31,119 nucleotides of DNA from Gp6-AA40 sp046732795. Lineage in GTDB: Bacteria > Acidobacteriota > Vicinamibacteria > Vicinamibacterales > UBA2999. The first letter of the stretch is position 1. Each line of letters begins with the position of its first letter. A program made the translations under genes and the position numbers. Of this stretch, positions 30,598 to 31,119 are shown piece after piece. The notes beneath the pieces were generated by a model. The model searched no databases. It was not told where the DNA came from and worked only from the letters and a program-made list of their open reading frames with translations. The DNA lies in the NCBI GenBank assembly GCA_046732795.1, contig JBKPNV010000099.1:1-31119 (forward strand), given 5' to 3'.

Positions 30598-30625
30598 GAT
30601 TTCTAAGTGATATCACTTTGAAATC
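30598..30625. promoter_or_regulatory. 28-base near-perfect palindrome, probable RHH operator
   Basis: Thirteen of fourteen base pairs match. The core AAGTGATATCACTT (30605-30618) is perfect, and the outer arms are GATTTC (30598-30603) and GAAATC (30620-30625). It lies between the divergent SPFH operon and the secretin-like gene. The AT-rich sequence stands out from its GC-rich surroundings. Binding by the operon's own ribbon-helix-helix protein is inferred. Confidence 0.65.
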
Positions 30626-30723
30626 TAAGTTGTCAATGGTTCAGTTCGGCGAATCGCGCTAAGCTCAACCTTTGTCGATTCTGTACGTTCATCGTTCCGC
30701 CGACCGAGGGGGAGAGAGAGTTT

Positions 30724-31119
30724 GTGCGACGGTTGGGTATGAGTCTCGATCGTACGGCGGCGATGCTGGGCATAACGGACAGCCCGGATCGCCTCACGAG
30801 AGTCGAGCAGTTTCTCGAGGACGTGATGCTGGGCGTCGCACGTCGGGTGCGGATCGAGGCCCGCTTTATCGAGGTCGAACTCCGGGTCGACGGTGTCGTG
30901 CACTTGACCGTCAACCCGAGTGTCAGCCAACGAACTGGCATCGCCACCTCGCGGTCCGGCGAGACGGTGCCGATCGTCACCGTGCGCGAGGCTGATACAG
31001 TCGCGCGCGTGCGGCAAGGTGAGACGGTCGTGATCGCAGGGTTGCTGCAAGCCCGCGAGCCGGCCGGTTCAGTCAAACGCAGAAAAACCGATCTCGTCAT
31101 CCTGCTTACGCCCACCCTC
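30724..31119 (+). CDS. Compact secretin-like protein (3' end outside window)
   Basis: This frame is open to the window edge and shows 132 residues. It reads like the end of an N-domain (MLGITDSPDRLTRVEQFLED, RRVRIEARFIEVEL) followed directly by late secretin-barrel motifs (VVHLTVNPSVSQRTG, then GETVPIVTVREADTVARVRQ, GETVVIAGLLQ and KTDLVILLTPTL). These match type II/IV secretion and MshL/PilQ-type secretins. About a hundred residues normally lying between IEVEL and the VNPSVS block are absent, so this is either a reduced secretin-related protein or an internally deleted one. The first in-frame start is GTG 30724, with ATG 30739 next. No signal peptide is visible from either, which is also odd for a secretin. 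Confidence 0.7.
   Translation, partial: MRRLGMSLDRTAAMLGITDSPDRLTRVEQFLEDVMLGVARRVRIEARFIEVELRVDGVVHLTVNPSVSQRTGIATSRSGETVPIVTVREADTVARVRQGETVVIAGLLQAREPAGSVKRRKTDLVILLTPTL

Noticed and set aside
30625..31115. Minus-strand open frames of 141 and 160 codons at the right edge
   Set aside because: The opposite strand encodes clear secretin motifs that continue to the edge, so these are shadows.

Overview
The window is a GC-rich chromosomal segment of a soil-type Gram-negative bacterium. It most resembles Acidobacteriota of the class Vicinamibacteria. The clues are a PadR regulator followed by an Acidobacteria-type MacB/FtsX permease, a CBM9/DUF5916 outer-membrane protein, a secreted protein family that is common in soil Acidobacteria, a Ser/Thr kinase fused to TolB-like and TPR regions, and several families of short palindromic repeats scattered between and even inside genes. 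The taxonomic call is inference from gene content, not from a marker tree.

Layout. Positions 1-6018 hold a permease truncated by the window edge, its PadR regulator, a palindromic operator, a divergent outer-membrane beta-barrel gene, and a convergent two-gene unit for a secreted protein of unknown function and a carboxylesterase. Positions 6128-9460 are a tight plus-strand operon: ECF sigma factor, membrane-anchored probable anti-sigma factor, ABC ATPase and ABC-2 permease. Positions 9521-15104 hold a small membrane-anchored protein, an O-methyltransferase coupled to an HpaI-type aldolase, a large Ser/Thr kinase and a class I methyltransferase. Positions 15227-19020 are a coupled helicase/exonuclease pair resembling the MrfA/MrfB (YprA/YprB) DNA-repair system.

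Positions 19109-28345 are a minus-strand housekeeping block, read right to left: tRNA-Leu(UAG), tig, clpP, clpX, lon, engB, rho, a GT2 glycosyltransferase and rpmE. It joins nascent-chain folding, ATP-dependent proteolysis, ribosome assembly and transcription termination. Positions 28453-30563 are a three-gene operon: SPFH/band-7 membrane protein, ribbon-helix-helix regulator and Dam-like adenine methylase. A 28-bp near-perfect palindrome lies just upstream of it. A divergent secretin-like gene runs off the right edge.

The most notable points are the repeat-derived in-frame insertions in the MrfA-like helicase, the SPFH/RHH/adenine-methylase operon with its probable operator, the unusually compact secretin-like protein, and at least four dispersed short-repeat families that occupy intergenic spaces, a start site and coding sequence. 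No rRNA, CRISPR array, insertion sequence or phage gene was seen, and no stretch longer than 300 bases lacks a gene.
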